From Mastigamoeba balamuthi (lineage: Eukaryota; Evosea; Mastigamoebida; Mastigamoebidae): a stretch of DNA of 50,937 nt. Positions within the stretch are counted from its first letter, which is position 1. Each line of letters starts with the position of its first letter. The notes under the pieces were generated by a model. The model was not told the DNA's origin, ran no database searches, and saw only the letters and a list, made by a program, of their open reading frames with translations. Shown here piece after piece: positions 11,205 to 24,243 of the stretch. Position numbers and translations under genes: made by a program. The DNA lies in assembly GCA_902651635.1 (NCBI GenBank), contig CACRSC010001917.1, positions 1,255,253-1,306,189 of the forward strand. The letters are read 5' to 3'.

Positions 11205-14200
11205 TGTGAGGGCATATGAGGAGGGCAGTGCACCCCATCTAACTTTTTCATGATGTTCTGCATGTTGGCCTCCGACAATTCAGGAACGAGCATGCCTTTC
11301 TTGCCTGTCCATCATAATTATACTGATTCTGCATAAGAAAAGGGAGGGGACACAAACGTCTGTTAATTCCCCCCTCCCTCCCCTCCCTTAAGGAAGAAAG
11401 GAGTACAGGAGGAGGATAAGGAAAGACTTAAGGGAAGACTCAAGGGGAAGAGGGGAGAAAACTTGCACCTTGAGGTCCTTTGCATCATGCCACACAACAG
11501 ACAGTGCCCATGCATACAGCTGCCAGTCCATTGGCTTCCACTTGAATTTGGAGCTGTAAAGCACAGTCATGTACTTTGTGACAGCCTAGCAAAATGTGTT
11601 GGCTGTAACTTTTCCATGGCCATGCAGCTCCAGCAGGAGACAGTGGTGCACACAGATGAAAGTGTGTGGGAGGAGCAGAAGGAAGGACAGCAGTCATACA
11701 TTGCAGAGGGTAGATGAAGGAAGATGCAGAGGAGAGTAATGAGTGTTGATGTGTGCTAAATTCAGGCTAATTGCATCATCACTTCAATCGTTTTCTGTGA
11801 ATCAAACAAGAAAAACTATAATGTTACATTGAGCCAATATATTGGATATGTTCAATCCAAAACCCCCAGATGTCAACGAGATCTTCAGAGCCATTTAGCA
11901 GAGACACAAGACTATTGTTACAAATAATAACACTAAAGTACACATGATTGCCAAGTACAGCCACTACTGTATGAACCAAAAACAGAATGCAGTTCTGGAA
12001 CCCGTTTTTCAGAACCACTCTCAATGCACCCTCCCAGATTCCACAATACAACCACTCTTCGACACACATATTAACTATCATAATTCCACCAGCTCTGTAA
12101 GTTCTTACTGATAACTGAATGTGAAATTATAATCTGAAGATACTTCAGGAAAGAAAACACTTAATCACTGAAAAGAAACTGGTCTGCATGATAGTATAGC
12201 CAGACTGTCAAATATGTAAGATTGTTCTTCAAAGGCAGTATCAGTTTGTTAAATTTTTCCGAATATTCCTGTGAGAGGAAAAGGAGCATTTGGGGCATTT
12301 TGGTTTTGACTGAAAAGACACATTTTGTAGCAATAATGACCCAAAACAAATACAGAAAAATAAGAAAACGTTCCAGAAAAGTATGCAGAAGTGCAGATTT
12401 TTGACTCATGCAATAATATCTGAAGAAAGAAGAATATAAAATGAGAGAAAAAACCAGGAAAAAAGGCACCTTATTGTTGTGTGTGAGTGATCTGCCAACA
12501 ATAACGATGAAACTACTGGTTGTACTGAGTGAGTGTAAAGAAAGGTAGTCCTGGAACCTCTCTTTTCAGTAGACAATTTACAGGCAGCACACTTGCCACT
12601 TTTGATGGGATTTGACCTACAGAATGAGAAAAAGGAAAAATGAAAGGGTAAACTCACAAGTGAGAAACAAGAGTATGATTGGCAGGTAGAGAGGTGGTCT
12701 TAAGAGCAGCAGAGAAAGGCTGAAACCAGGGGTGCAAGTTTGACACCCATTTAGTTGCTTCTCTCTGATCCATAGAATGATCACAGGAGTTGAGGTGCAG
12801 AGAGGAAGTCAGTATAAGAGATGTCCAAGTCATTGATGTTGGCCTTGTAGAGAATCCAAGCATTGTTAACAGCATACTGAAGAACAGTTCAGAAGACATG
12901 AACTGGCCAGGTGGCAGACTTGTATATCACAAAACTGCATTTAACCATGTCATACACTTACAATTACATCACTGAAAAGACACATTTTACACAGATGCAT
13001 GTATACACACATACAAAAATTGTGCTTTTTGGGATGAAGGGGGGGGGATGTAGCTAAGTTACAGTGCTAGTCATGAAGGAAAATCGTACCTTCTGTCTGC
13101 ACTGCCTGGATCACCATCAGCTCTGCCCTCACCAGCTTCGCTACCTCTGCTGCTCCCTGTTCAGCAAGTGAGTGGGGAATAATAAGGACTTTGCTTTACC
13201 TTGATGCACTTGTGTGCCATAATTATCTTGATGATGTTCTTCTGGTTCATCCTGCCACACACCTACTTCCACCATTCTGTGTTCATCAGTCACGATATGA
13301 AGTGCCCCAGCAGCGTAATGTCCGGGTTCTTCTGCAGGAACTCCGGGTCTGCCAATGGGATGGCCAACCCTATGTACTCTGTGTTCGCATTCATCTTTGT
13401 TCTATCTGTTTTGACCATATTATCTTCCTCGGTTTTGTGCACCCACAATATCTACAACCATCTCTCCTTCTTGTTTTCATTATTATCTCTGCTTCTTGTG
13501 CTCCTTCAGATCACAGAAGTTGAGGTCCAGGGCAACAGCAAAGAGGAAGGAAGGGTCCGGAAAGAGGGTCTATTTCAATAGACCAAAAAGAATCACATAA
13601 TACCTTAAATTTTTGCAGATGCACAAATACGAGTATGCATGAAAAAGTAACCTTTTCTAATGCTGTCCTTTTTTCATTCACAGGAGATCATCCAATGAAT
13701 GTGATGATCATCAATTCCACATCATCAATAAGAAGAAGGATGTCATGTCCTTCCAAGCCCCTGTCCCTTCTTCCACTTCCAAGAAGAAGAAGAAGACCAG
13801 CACTGGTCATGCCAAGAAGCTGCCTCCCAGCATGTCAGCCAGATCAATGTCCAGTATAAGTTTGGCAAGGTCACTGACATCCCCTTTGGTGACATCTTCA
13901 GCCATATCGTCGAGTGCATCATCAGTGTCCAGGCCATGGCTCAGCAGTACATGGCTGCTAAGATGCACAGCTGCTCCATTATGATTGAGCAGGAGGTCCC
14001 TGTCATCTGCTATGGATCCAGCTCCAAAGCCTTGTACCTTCAGCTCGACCACAACCACTGTATCATCTTCATCCTCTTCATCCATGTCATGAAGCACTAC
14101 AATTTCCAGCTTCCTGCCATCAGTGATGTGATAGCTGCCTTCTTGTCATCCACATCGCCCATCTTAGGTGTCTATTCCCTCCCTTTTTCCTCTGTTATTT

Positions 14201-15015
14201 ACTCTGTTATTCACTTCAATTTAGGACCCATGACTTCACTGGCAATCAGCGTGAGTCCCCCTTGACCCACTCTGAGCTTTACAACATGCCCTTGACGAAT
14301 GCTCCTTCCTCAGCCACACCTGTGTTAAGAAGAACTTTTTCACCAAGTTCATGAATGCCATTGATCACATCAACCCCTTTGTCCTCACCCTCATCATCAA
14401 CAACCTCATGGCCCCCACTCCTCATCCCAGCTTCCACAGTCACACCAACCCCTCCAACCTCAGCTTCCTCTACCTTAGCATGGGTTGCCAGATGACCTGC
14501 CTCAAGTACATCTTCTCCAACAAGAGCACTGACATCACCACCAACAGTGCCCTCACTGACCTCATTGACCACTGAGAGCAGCACTTCACCAAGCCCCTCA
14601 CCTGGAAGGAACTCACTGATAAGTCCTTCAAGAGTATGTTTTTCCTTCTGTTTTTGTCTGACTTATTCTCCCTCAGAGTTCCTCATCAATCGTACCAAGA
14701 GGCTCTCCAAGTCCTCCATCCACATCTCCACTCCAACAAGGACTTATCACCACTGTTCTGGCTTCCTTCCTCTCAGCACCTCCAGCAACCTCCTCATGGG
14801 CTTCTCTGTCACCATCTCGTTGCCATCCATCAGAGCAGCAGAGTCTTCAGATCATTTCAAACTGCTTCTCAATGCCTTCAGATTCTGTCCCTCCTGCTGA
14901 CTCCCTCGCCTTCAACAGCATGTGGCTGTCTTTGTCTTCCTCTTCATGTTCATCCAGGCCATCTCTGCAATATGTCCAATGATGACTTCGGCCTTCTGTC
15001 CTCTGAAAATGTCTG
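11205..15015. repeat. Tandem repeat unit B (mobile-element derived)
   Basis: Second copy of the repeat described at 7,370-10,878, in the same orientation. The proximal part keeps extra sequence lost from A: minus-strand MLVPELSEANMQNIM around 11,230-11,300 and SKFKWKPMDWQLYAW around 11,500-11,560, with an inserted AT-poor filler between. It lacks about 200 bp present in A at 10,032-10,230, joined at CTTCTTGT/CATCCACATCGCC near 14,145. Beyond about 15,015 the two copies stop matching, but unit B continues into a unique acidic and serine-rich tail of the plus-strand gene. Confidence 0.7.
12471..12935 (-). pseudogene. piggyBac-like transposase, C-terminal part (unit B)
   Basis: Counterpart of the transposase remnant in unit A. 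The minus strand again encodes the VNNAW-type segment (here AVNNAWILYK) and, after the same intron, the zinc-finger exon starting SNPIKSGKCAACK. It shares the in-frame TGA before VNNAW with unit A. In addition a small insertion near 12,525-12,535 shifts the frame inside the zinc finger, so CTQCNQWFHHYC of unit A is not preserved, and about 15 bp are missing near 12,790. The element is therefore more decayed than copy A at this end. Confidence 0.6.
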
Positions 15016-15549
15016 ATGGGCTGTGGGATCACATCTCTTTCAACTTCCCTGTTATCAAGCTTAGCATCATCAAGCTTAAGAACTACATCACATCTCACAT
15101 GGTGCAGAAGGCCAAGAAGACCAGCAAGGAAAAGTCCTCCATTAATGATGAGACATCAAGTGACGAGAGTGATGCTGACAACAAGAGTAATGGTGACGGC
15201 AATGGTGATGGTGACAGTGATGCTGCGGGAGACAGCAACAGCAACAGGGCTTCTTACCACAGTGACCCTGACTCCCAAGCAGCTCCTTGTGATACCCCTG
15301 TGGCTCCAGCTGCTCCTTTCACCTCTTCTTCCCATGATTTCCCTTCTTTCCCACACGCCTCTTCTGCCTTCCTCTGACCAGACCAGTGATGCCCCTCAGG
15401 CAACCCAGTCTGATATCCCCGATTCTGCCCAGTCAGCTGCAGCAGCTGGTGATACTGAGCCCTCTGCCTCATCTCCATCTTTCTTTGCTTCCAAGCATGC
15501 TCTCTCTTCCCCCACCTCCAAACCTGCCCAGAAGCACAGAAGGAGATAA
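13685..15549 (+). pseudogene. Unidentified element-borne gene, copy B (probably broken)
   Basis: Same gene as in unit A. The first exon begins after an acceptor at about 13,684 and contains KKKKKTSTGHAKKLPPS and VICYGSSSKALYLQLDHNHC. Around 14,300-14,575 it retains a segment missing from A, including FMNAIDHINPFVLTLIINNL and LKYIFSNKSTDITTNSALTD, followed by QHFTKPLTWKELTDKSFK and an intron at about 14,636-14,678. The last part (14,922-15,377) reads MSDGLWDHISFNFPVIKLSI, then KKTSKEKSSINDETSSDESD and a Gly/Asp/Ser-rich acidic tail; a neighbouring frame ends KPAQKHRRR at 15,549. Several frame changes and an internal deletion mean this copy is unlikely to be functional as read. An AATAAA signal lies at about 15,626. 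Function unknown; no family recognised. Confidence 0.5.
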
Positions 15550-15792
15550 TCCCTTCTTATCTTCTTTGCTCTCTGTTTGCTCACCTTGGTTTTTCAGCTG
15601 CTCTTGCAGCTTTTCCAAAGACAGCAAATAAACAACTCTCTTTAACTCTCTATCTGTGTCTGCCTCTAAAATTACCTCTAGAGTACATTAGTTTTTTCCT
15701 GTCCGATTCATGGGAAAATGCCCCTTTCCCTCCCACAGGAATATACCAACACCATTAATGACACATTTCCATTTCCACTCAATATGTCTTGT

Positions 15793-18700
15793 TCATGATA
15801 TTTCAGAGAGTGCTATGCTGACTTGGGCAAACGTTGGCCTATCCTCTGGTACTCTGCACCATGTGTTCTGCATCAGTTTTGTGTACATGTCGGTATAGCT
15901 CTTGTGATGCTCGACTGGTGGCATCTGACCAGAAAGGATGCGAGGGACGAGGGACATCACAGGAAGAGCATTGAAGGGGTTGTGACGAGTCATTATCTCA
16001 TACATTACCATCCCAAAAGCATAGACATCACTCTTCTCTGAGAAGTGGCCCTTTTCAAGGATCTCTGGTGCCATCCATGCAACTGTACCACACACTGTCA
16101 TTGTCTTGTTGGCGTTTTTAATGGCAGACAACCCGAAATCTAGACTTCTGTGAGATTATTCAAAAGAAGGAGGGCTATTCACCTGTTATCTTCACGTCCC
16201 ATCTTTTGTTCACGAGGATGTTTGCCGCCTTGAGATCGCGGTGAATAAGTCCTGAAGCGTGTATGTACCTAAACAAATGTGAGACTGTTTCAGCCTAGGC
16301 TGTATCTTCTCACGTCATTCCTCGGCAGACCGACGCCAGAATATCCACGGCCTTTGATTGCTCAACCGAATTGCTTGTTACATACTCTTTCAGATTACCA
16401 CTATCCATCCACTCCGTTACTCTGTTGTCACAATCGTAAGTGAAATACTTGTCTGTGAAATCGATTCACATGAACATGTTGTTCGGGTCAATTGATGCCC
16501 CCATCTGAAATGCATGTAAGATTCAGATAATTGGGCAATTCATACAAAGAGAACGATTGATGGATGACGAAGAGAAGCGAGCAGAGTGATCTCTTTGATT
16601 TGCCTTTGAAGTTCTGTCATCGTTGCCTGATCCACCTTCTGGTGGTAGAACTTCTTGACTGCCACGGTGTCTCCACGGTACTCACTATCATCGCGTGAGT
16701 TGAATGTTAGTCAGGATGACGGTGCGAACCCCTTGTATACTGATCCAAAGTTGCCTCTGCCGATCTGAACCTTCGATATGGTGACCTCCTCTGGGTTGAC
16801 TGCCCACGTTGGTCTCTGTTTATCCTTCCTGTTTAGTCTTTCTAGCATTCCCTGCACATCTGCTTTGGACACCGCCTCTTTTGCCTGGTCTGTAGAACTG
16901 ACAACTATACTGCCTGTGGTGAATGACTGTACAGCGTTGAAGGATCGATTAAGACCATTGAGCACGGCCTCATGGATGACCTCCTCCTCGGCAATTCCTT
17001 TGAGCTTGAATGAACCGGCAACAGAGAGTGTAAGGGCGCAGCTCAGATTTGCTGCCTCTTCGGGATTAAGAAGCCTCTCGATCTCATTCCTGGCTGCACT
17101 GCTCACGAAGATCTGTCCTCCTTGAGCGAGGCCTGATACACGAGCTGCCTTGTTCACTGTGGGGCCGAAGTAGTCCACAGTCCCTCCATTGGCCTCTGCA
17201 TCCGCATCTCCAAAGTGTATTCCCATCCGCACACGGACCCCGCGGAATGACAGCGCATTGTCTGAGAACACCTCGGAGCAGCACTCTTGAGTGAGAATCA
17301 ACGGGTCCCACCTGGCTCCCAAAAGCAGGTGCTGAGCCTCCTGGCAGAACAGAAGAGCATCGAGTGGCGACTGGAATGCCAGCATGAATGCATCACCTGC
17401 ACAAGTTTATCAGCACACATTTTCCTCAAGGTTTGGTTTCTTGAAAGGAAGGTGTACCCTCTGTCTTGACCTCGTATCCCTTGTGGTTCCTGTAGCAGGC
17501 TCGCATGATTTCGTTATGCAACTTGAGGGAGGACTTCATGACGGAGGGGTTCCATTCCCATAGGGATGTGGAGCCCTGGATGTCCGTGAACACCAATGCA
17601 ATGCTACCCCGAGGTGCGGCAACCTTGTTGATTTCCTCAGACCTCTGGGAACCATTTGAGAAAGGAAGAACACACTGAAGAAAGCTACAATTTCTTGCTC
17701 GAGAAATGTGCTCAGGGAAGAGAGATTGAAGCTTATCATTCCGAATTCTGGTCGTTGACTGTCCTTGCGTGTAAGGAATAGTGAAAACTCGAAGACTTAC
17801 TCTGGAATCTCGGCCCAACACTGGGCTATGAGCTCGGCAATCGGGGGAGGAATTCTCCTATTCTCCATCGATGGGCGGAGGCCGTTGTTCATAACCTGAA
17901 GAGCCACAGTGTGCGGATTAAGCTCGTCGTACGGCACTTCCCTTGTCATGATCTCCCACGCGATGATCGCAAATGCTGATTACTGGTTAGGGACAACAAA
18001 ATTTAATCCCGATTACGAACAGTACGTGTCACTTTTGATCGTGCAGTCACCGCCGCTCAATACCTCTGGCGCCGTCCAGAAGATTGTTCCTATCACTGCA
18101 GAGCTGTCTTTATGCGAGTCGGAGCCCTTTCTCGTGAACTGTGTTAGCCCGAAATCGCTAACCTTTGCCTGCAAGTTTGAATCAAGCTGAGATGACCGTG
18201 AGTCGCGAGTGCTATTTGTTAGTCACATACAAGAATGTTGCTGCTTTTAAGGTCCCGATGGATGATCGGAGGGTCGTTCTGATGCAGATACGCCATGCCA
18301 CGCGCTATGTCTCCAAGGATGGACATCTTCAATCGCAGGGGAACTGCCGCTGTGTCATTTGCTAGAAGGTCCATGAGGCTTCCATTCGGCATGTACTCTG
18401 GTGAATTGGATTTTGTGATTACTTCACTGTGCAGGTCAAAATTTCGCACCAGTTACGATGATGAAGTTGATTTCGTTCTTAGCGTGGCACATGAATAAGA
18501 GGATGTTTGGATGCCTTAGGGCCCTCATGACATCCACCTCCTTCTCGAATTGCGCGATGGACTCCATTGAAAGCGATTCTACGCTGAACATCTTTGCTGC
18601 GACCTCCGTGTTTCTCCACATCGCCTTGTACACAACTCCGAAGCTGCCCTGTCCAATGACATCGCCTACAAGTATCTCGGATGCATCAACCTCATCGTGG

Positions 18701-21700
18701 TACGTCAGTTTCTGCCTCTTACGTATCCACCGTGCCAGAAACAGTCCACCGGCAATTGCCAGCAACACAGCAGCACCGCCGCCACCGCCTACAGCACCTC
18801 CGATGACTGCCGACTTGTCTTTGCCTGCACTGCTGACAGGACAAACGCCAGTATAGCACTTCTGTTGATCAGGACACCATGTGCAATTATACGACCAAAG
18901 GCACAGGTCGTGTGTCACTACTTGAGTGCAGTCGCACATTTCTGCAACAGCGCAGTACTGTCCGCACCAATTACAGCCGAGGACTGACGTGTTACATTCG
19001 CTTGATGCAGTGATATGCGAGCAGATTGTCTGGCAAGGAGTAGATGCATTGAGGTCATGATCAACAGTTCCAGTTTGGCAAGTGTAGTTTTTGCATTCCC
19101 CGAAAGATCCGAGAGGTAAATAGCCACCAGATCCACATTTTTCGCATGGTGTGGCGGGATTGGAGTCGCTATCCGTCCAGCCTGCAGGGCAAATATAGAT
19201 AGAGCACTCTCCAACAGAATACGTCGGTGTGTATGTACCCGGGGTACACTGAAAGCACAGCGTTGATGATGCGTTATCGTCGTCGGTCGTTCCAGCGGGG
19301 CACCCGAAACCAGCGCATGCACCATGGGACCCCCTCGGAACACCTGTCCCCGAATCGCATTGCACGCATTCAGTTGTGGAATTTGAATCAGCATCCGTTG
19401 TGCCAGCGGCGCACTTGTACAGATCACAGGGCCCGCTTGCAGGGGAGAGAATGAAATGACCTGGCCCACACACCACGCACGGTGTGGAAGAGTCCGTATC
19501 GTCGTCCGTATATCCGCGTGGGCATTCAAAGTAGTGTATTGGTCCATAGCTCCCACTCGGACAGTAATGAGCTGATGTGCAAGTGATACAGGGGGTCGCC
19601 GAGTCAGAGTCAATATCCAGCGTCCCTGCAGGACATTGAACTGATGCGCATGTGCCGGCAGAACCAGCAGGGGAGAAGTGCCCAGGGCCACACACAACGC
19701 ACGCTGTTGATACGTCCAAGTCATCGTCAATTGTTCCCAAGGGGCACTCGAATTCTGTGCAATTCCCTGATGATCCTGTGCCCAGAAAGAAATGTCCAGG
19801 ACCGCACGTCACGCAAGGAGTTGACGAGTCTGTGTCGTTATCGGTCATTCCAAATGGGCAATCATGGCACACGCCGACGCTTCTTGATGGCATGTAATGG
19901 CCCACAGGGCACTGGACACATTCTGTAGTACTGTCAGCGTCAATGTCGACTGAACCTGCTGGGCACGCTAGAGCATCGCAGTTGGTCACCGCTCCTTCGT
20001 GTGGAACAAAGTGCCCTGGACCACAGAACAGGTGATACACGCCATAGACCTCCTTGTCAGAGATCCGACGTGTGTAAACGCGAACATCATCAACAAGGCC
20101 TTGGTAGCACAGACGCCATGAACCCTGAGATTGAGCGATATAGAGTCTCGGATGCTCATACAGATTAACGACAGCGTTTCCCTTCACTGCCAGTGCTCCG
20201 TTCAGATAGACAGACAGCTCTGTCCCATCGTATGCCATTGTTATATGTTGCCAGACTTTTGCTTCAAGTGTACTATCAAGTTCAGTAACATCCCATGCCC
20301 ACGTTGCCATCATTAAGTTGTATGTCAAAATGCCAAGAACGCCATCAGTAAGCTGTGGTCCAAGATATGTAAGCATCTGTGGAAGGAAATCTGATTCAGA
20401 CGGATTGATCCACATTGCCACCGTGAATGGGGAGTTTGACGACAAGCCAACATCATCCAGAGTCGGCGACATCAGACTGGGGCAATTGGATCCTTGTTGG
20501 GTCCACCACGAGGTAACCCAATCTTGGGTAATGTTCAAAGCAAGAGAGCCAACTTTTCCGGATGACCATGTGATGCCTTCCGGATACTCGATTATAGTTG
20601 CAGCCTTTCCTTTCCCCGAGTAGTCCGATAATCTCTGCGAATCGTTATCTCCTTCAAATGCCCAATGGAGTACAAGGCCGTCAACAGTACCCAAACCAGC
20701 CAGAGCCACACCGCATTTGCCCATCGGGGAACAATATTCGCCGCACCATTGGCATTGGTTTTCCGAGGAGTTACACTGTGCCGAGTTTGTGTTTTCCAGG
20801 CAGGATGCAATGCAAGGCGTTGCAGGGTCATCGTCGTGGTCAACATACCCCGTGGAACAAGAGTAGGATGAGCATGAACCTGAAGAACCTGAAGGAACAT
20901 ACTGCCCCGCATAGCACTTAATACAAGGAGTCGACCAGTCCGAATCGTTGTCTGTATAGCCGGCTGGGCAGTCGAATTGGCTACAAGGACCTGCGAATAG
21001 GTGGTCGGCCGTGATGTTGACGGAAATGAAAACGCCAGGGCCACACTCCATGCACGGAGTGGACGGGCTGTTGTCCGTGTCGGACGTTCCCAAGGGGCAA
21101 TTCACGCAGGCCGAGGCGTACCCTTTTGATGTGTACTGCCCAGCGGTGCACATCGCGCACTCTGTTGAGGTGTCACTATCGTCATCGAACGTTCCAGAGA
21201 GGCACACGTAATCTCCGCAATAAGCAGAGGACGTTCCTGGTGACATGTAAAATCCTGGAAATTATCAGTGATCAAATCAACAGTGACAGAAGGTGGTTAC
21301 CAGCAGATGGACAAAATTCCCGCCATATCGCAGCAACTTCGCCCTCTGAAAGTGCTCGGTTGTAGAGCCGAACATCGTCGATTTGCCCTTGGAAGCATAG
21401 ATTTTCCCCGGTGAAGTCGTAGCCAAGTGTCAGCATTACTTGGCTTCCGAGATCGAGAACACCCATTTTTTGGCTAAGGAGTTGTTTTCCGTTGTAGTAC
21501 AGAGCAGCACCAGTTGTGTTGCGAACGACAGCGACGTGGAACCAGCCGGGGGGGGCATAACTTGACAGTATGAGGTCTGTTCCTCTGCCTTGGAGCTCCA
21601 CTTCCATATTGCAGATATCCAGACACATTCCTGATGGAGCACCATGCTCAAAGGATCCCAGTAAACTGAGCCACGAAGTGATGTAGTCGCTGTATGTATA

Positions 21701-23943
21701 CGAGTTCTGCACCCACATTGCCAGAGTGTGCACAGAGTTATTCCCGCTGATATTCACCGAATCCAGAACTGGTGAGGTAATAAACGGACAGTCACTGCCC
21801 TGCACAGGCTCCCGCGTGTATCTGTCCACCCCATACACAGGAGCAAGCCGCATGGCGGAGCCAAGGATTCCGGTGGTCCAGATAACTCGAGACGAGTTAT
21901 GAAGCACTGCGTTGTTGCCGTGGCCTGATGCGTCGGCGAGCTTGTCGGAAACAGTGGCACCTTCGAAGGACCAGTGCAGCACCAGGCCGTCTGACGTGGG
22001 GGGATGCTTCACGACGATGCCGCAGCCGCCGGCGGGGGCGCAGGCGGAGCCGCACCACTCGCAACCATAAACCGAGTCGTAGCACACAACGGGCATGGCG
22101 ATCAGCAGGCACGAGGACGCGCACGGGGTGGAGGGGTCCGAGTCGTTGTCAAAGAGCCCGTCGGGGCACGCGAACAGCGAGCAGGGGCCGGAGGAGCCCC
22201 GGGGGACAAAGGCGCCGGCGCCGCAGGCCACGCACTGCGTCGACGAGTTGCCGTCGTGGTCGGTGCTGCCGGCGGGGCAGGCCGGGCAGGGGCCCGCCGT
22301 GGCCGGCTGGGCGTAGGAGCCGGCGGGGGAGGGGGCGCAGGGGGTGGAGGGGTCCGAGTCGGTGTCGGCGGTGCCCGAGGGGCAGGCGAAGAGCGGGCAC
22401 AGGCCCACAGACCCCGCGGGAACGTACGCCCCGGGCCCGCACGGGCGGCACGGCGTGGTGGCGTTGTAGCCGATGCCGGTGGTCCCGGCGGGGCACCCGG
22501 GGTTGCAGAGGGGCGACAGCGGGGCGCAGCGGGTGTAGCACCACCCGCACCCGTCCGCCGACGCGTTGCACAGCTCGGGCGTCGCGAGGGGCGCGCACAC
22601 GCTCGCGCACGGCGTCGCCGGGTCCGAGTCGTCGTCCACGAACCCCGCCCGGCACGCCAGCCCCGCGCACGGGCCAGAGGAGCCCGCGGGGGCCTCTGTC
22701 CCCGCGCCGCACTGCACGCACGCCGTGCTCGTGTCCCAGTCGTCGTCGGTCCACCCCGCGGCGCACGCCAGCGCGCTGCACGGCCCCGCGGTCGCCGTCC
22801 CGGGGACGGTGTGCCCGGGCCCGCAGGCGACGCAGGGCGTGCTGGGGTCGCCGTCGCTGTCGGTGGCTCCCGCGGCGCAGTCGGCGCACGACCCCGCCCC
22901 CGCCGGGGCGTACTGCCCCGCCGCGCCCGCCACGCACGCCGTCGACGAGTCGCCGTCGCTGTCCGCCGTCCCCGCCGGGCACCGGAACGCCTCGCACGGC
23001 GCCGTCCTGGCCCCCTCGGGGAGGAAGAAACCTGGCGGGCGGGCGAGTGCGTCGTCAGCCGCGGATTCCGAAGTTGCGTGAATTTCCCGAGAGGGTATGC
23101 GGCATTGCCTGCGGGCACCAAAATAGTCGCCCCGATTCGCAGTGCGAGCCGAGAAGGCTGGGCAAACTGACCTGTGCCGTTGCAGATGCCGCGCCAGAGG
23201 TCGTAGACATCGCTGGAAGCGAGTGTGTGGGTGTAGAGACGGACATCGTCGAGGAGGCCGCTGTAGCACATCTGAGACACTGCGTAGCCCAAGAACAGCT
23301 GCGCTGCGTCACCGAAGTTGGCCTGGGTAACCCAAGTCTCCACAACGCGCCCGTTGATGAACGCTGTGGCCGCAGAACTCCCATCAGCGCCATCAAACGT
23401 GGTCGCGAGGTGCATCCACTCTCCGGTGACACTCTGAAAACTCGGAAACGCGGTAGTGTATCCTCGCGGGCCAATACTGAGCGTCTGTTTGGGCTTGACA
23501 GCCCATACCATCGCCTGTGACGTGAGGACTCTCTGGGAGACTGTACCCATAGTGGCGATCCACGACGACCTGCCGGCGACAAACGTGACGGGCAGGTCTG
23601 GCTTGACCCAGAAAGCCAGAGTGAATGGCGAGACACCGCGGATGCCCTTGCGCAGTGACGGCGACCGGAGGAACGGGCACACCATGCCTTGCGAGGTCTC
23701 CGACTCCTTCACGTCCCACACGGGGGAGAGTTTCAGCGCGTGCTCCCCGACGATGCCCAGCGCCCACGAGACGGCTGACTCGGTGCCGTTGATCGCGGCG
23801 TGCAGACCATTTCCCGAGGAGTCCTTGAGGCGATCCGCGGCGGTCGCCCCGTCGAATGTCCAGTGCAGTAGGAGCCCGGGGGTCTGCGCGGCGCCGGCAA
23901 CGAGCGCGAGGCCACCGAGGAGGGCAATGAGTAGCATCTCCAC
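15793..23943 (-). CDS. R2: LamG/Cys-rich receptor adenylate cyclase with two kinase domains
   Basis: Complete 2,484-codon receptor. Exons (minus): 23943-23172, 23031-21301, 21254-18450, 18397-18231, 18186-18021, 17975-17801, 17758-17689, 17644-17458, 17396-16730, 16684-16546, 16504-16470, 16421-16314, 16268-16183, 16139-15793. The start MEMLLIALLGG gives a signal peptide. Order: LamG 1 (22-255), Cys-rich block, LamG 2 (604-832), Cys-rich, LamG 3 (about 1024-1245), long Cys-rich stalk, membrane helix about 1648-1676 with IRKRQK after it, kinase 1 (GQGSFG, VAAK, HRDLKSSN, DFGL), class III cyclase (VFTDIQGST, KTEGDAF, DYFGPTVNKAAR), kinase 2 (GRGNFG, VAVKK, HRDLKAAN, DFGLS). Metal Asp pair, Asn and Arg are present. 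Lys in KTEGD and Asp in DYFG are the adenylate-type specificity residues, so cAMP production is predicted. Likely a plasma-membrane sensor; its ligand cannot be read from sequence. Head to head with R3. Confidence 0.93.
21935..23201 (-). repeat. Left arm of near-identical 1.27-kb inverted repeat (R2 exons 1-2)
   Basis: Covers the end of R2 exon 1, the whole 140-nt intron 1 and most of exon 2. It matches 25,007-26,280 of R3 in inverted orientation with only scattered differences, including the intron, while the flanking exon sequence of the two genes has clearly diverged. The arm is extremely GC-rich compared with the rest of both genes. A further 43-nt identical patch lies outside the arm (21,734-21,776 against 26,432-26,474). 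Confidence 0.85.
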
Positions 23944-24243
23944 AAGGCACGATCAGACGGGTGTTGCGCTCGAATTAGTTTACCCTTCTGTCCGCTGCGC
24001 CTCTTGTGCTCCTCGCCGATCTATTTCAGGGCATAGTTCACGTAACACGACAATCACGCGGTCACTTCTGTGGAGTGTGACCCGGGTCCATATGGCAATC
24101 ATCGGGGTCTGCTCTTCTGAGTACTTCCTCGTAACACGCACCGCGACACTCTTTTTTACCGCGACACTGACTGAAAACCACCAGCCCCCAAAAATAGAAT
24201 GCTGGCGGCCTCTTCGGGTCTTGTTTTTAGAGTGCCCCATAGG
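23944..24243. promoter_or_regulatory. Shared divergent promoter region of R2 and R3
   Basis: The only sequence between the start codons of two head-to-head paralogues is 300 bp, so it must hold both 5' leaders and promoters. No TATA box or named factor site is convincing. The strand carries CCGCGACACTC(T) twice-like motifs (GCACCGCGACACTC and ACCGCGACACTG around 24,138-24,170), a short direct repeat worth noting. Expression of both receptors may be coupled; that is inference from layout. Confidence 0.5.

Noticed and set aside
7370-15549. Units A and B as a retroelement or other virus-like element
   Set aside because: No reverse transcriptase, integrase, capsid or long terminal repeats were recognised; the only assignable part is a piggyBac-like transposase tail.
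21928-23520. Long Arg/Ala/Pro/Gly-rich open frames on both strands of the GC-rich receptor exons (also 24,985-26,280)
   Set aside because: They overlap the LamG/Cys-rich coding frame, run across intron 1 and have no motif. High GC removes stop codons, so long shadow frames are expected.
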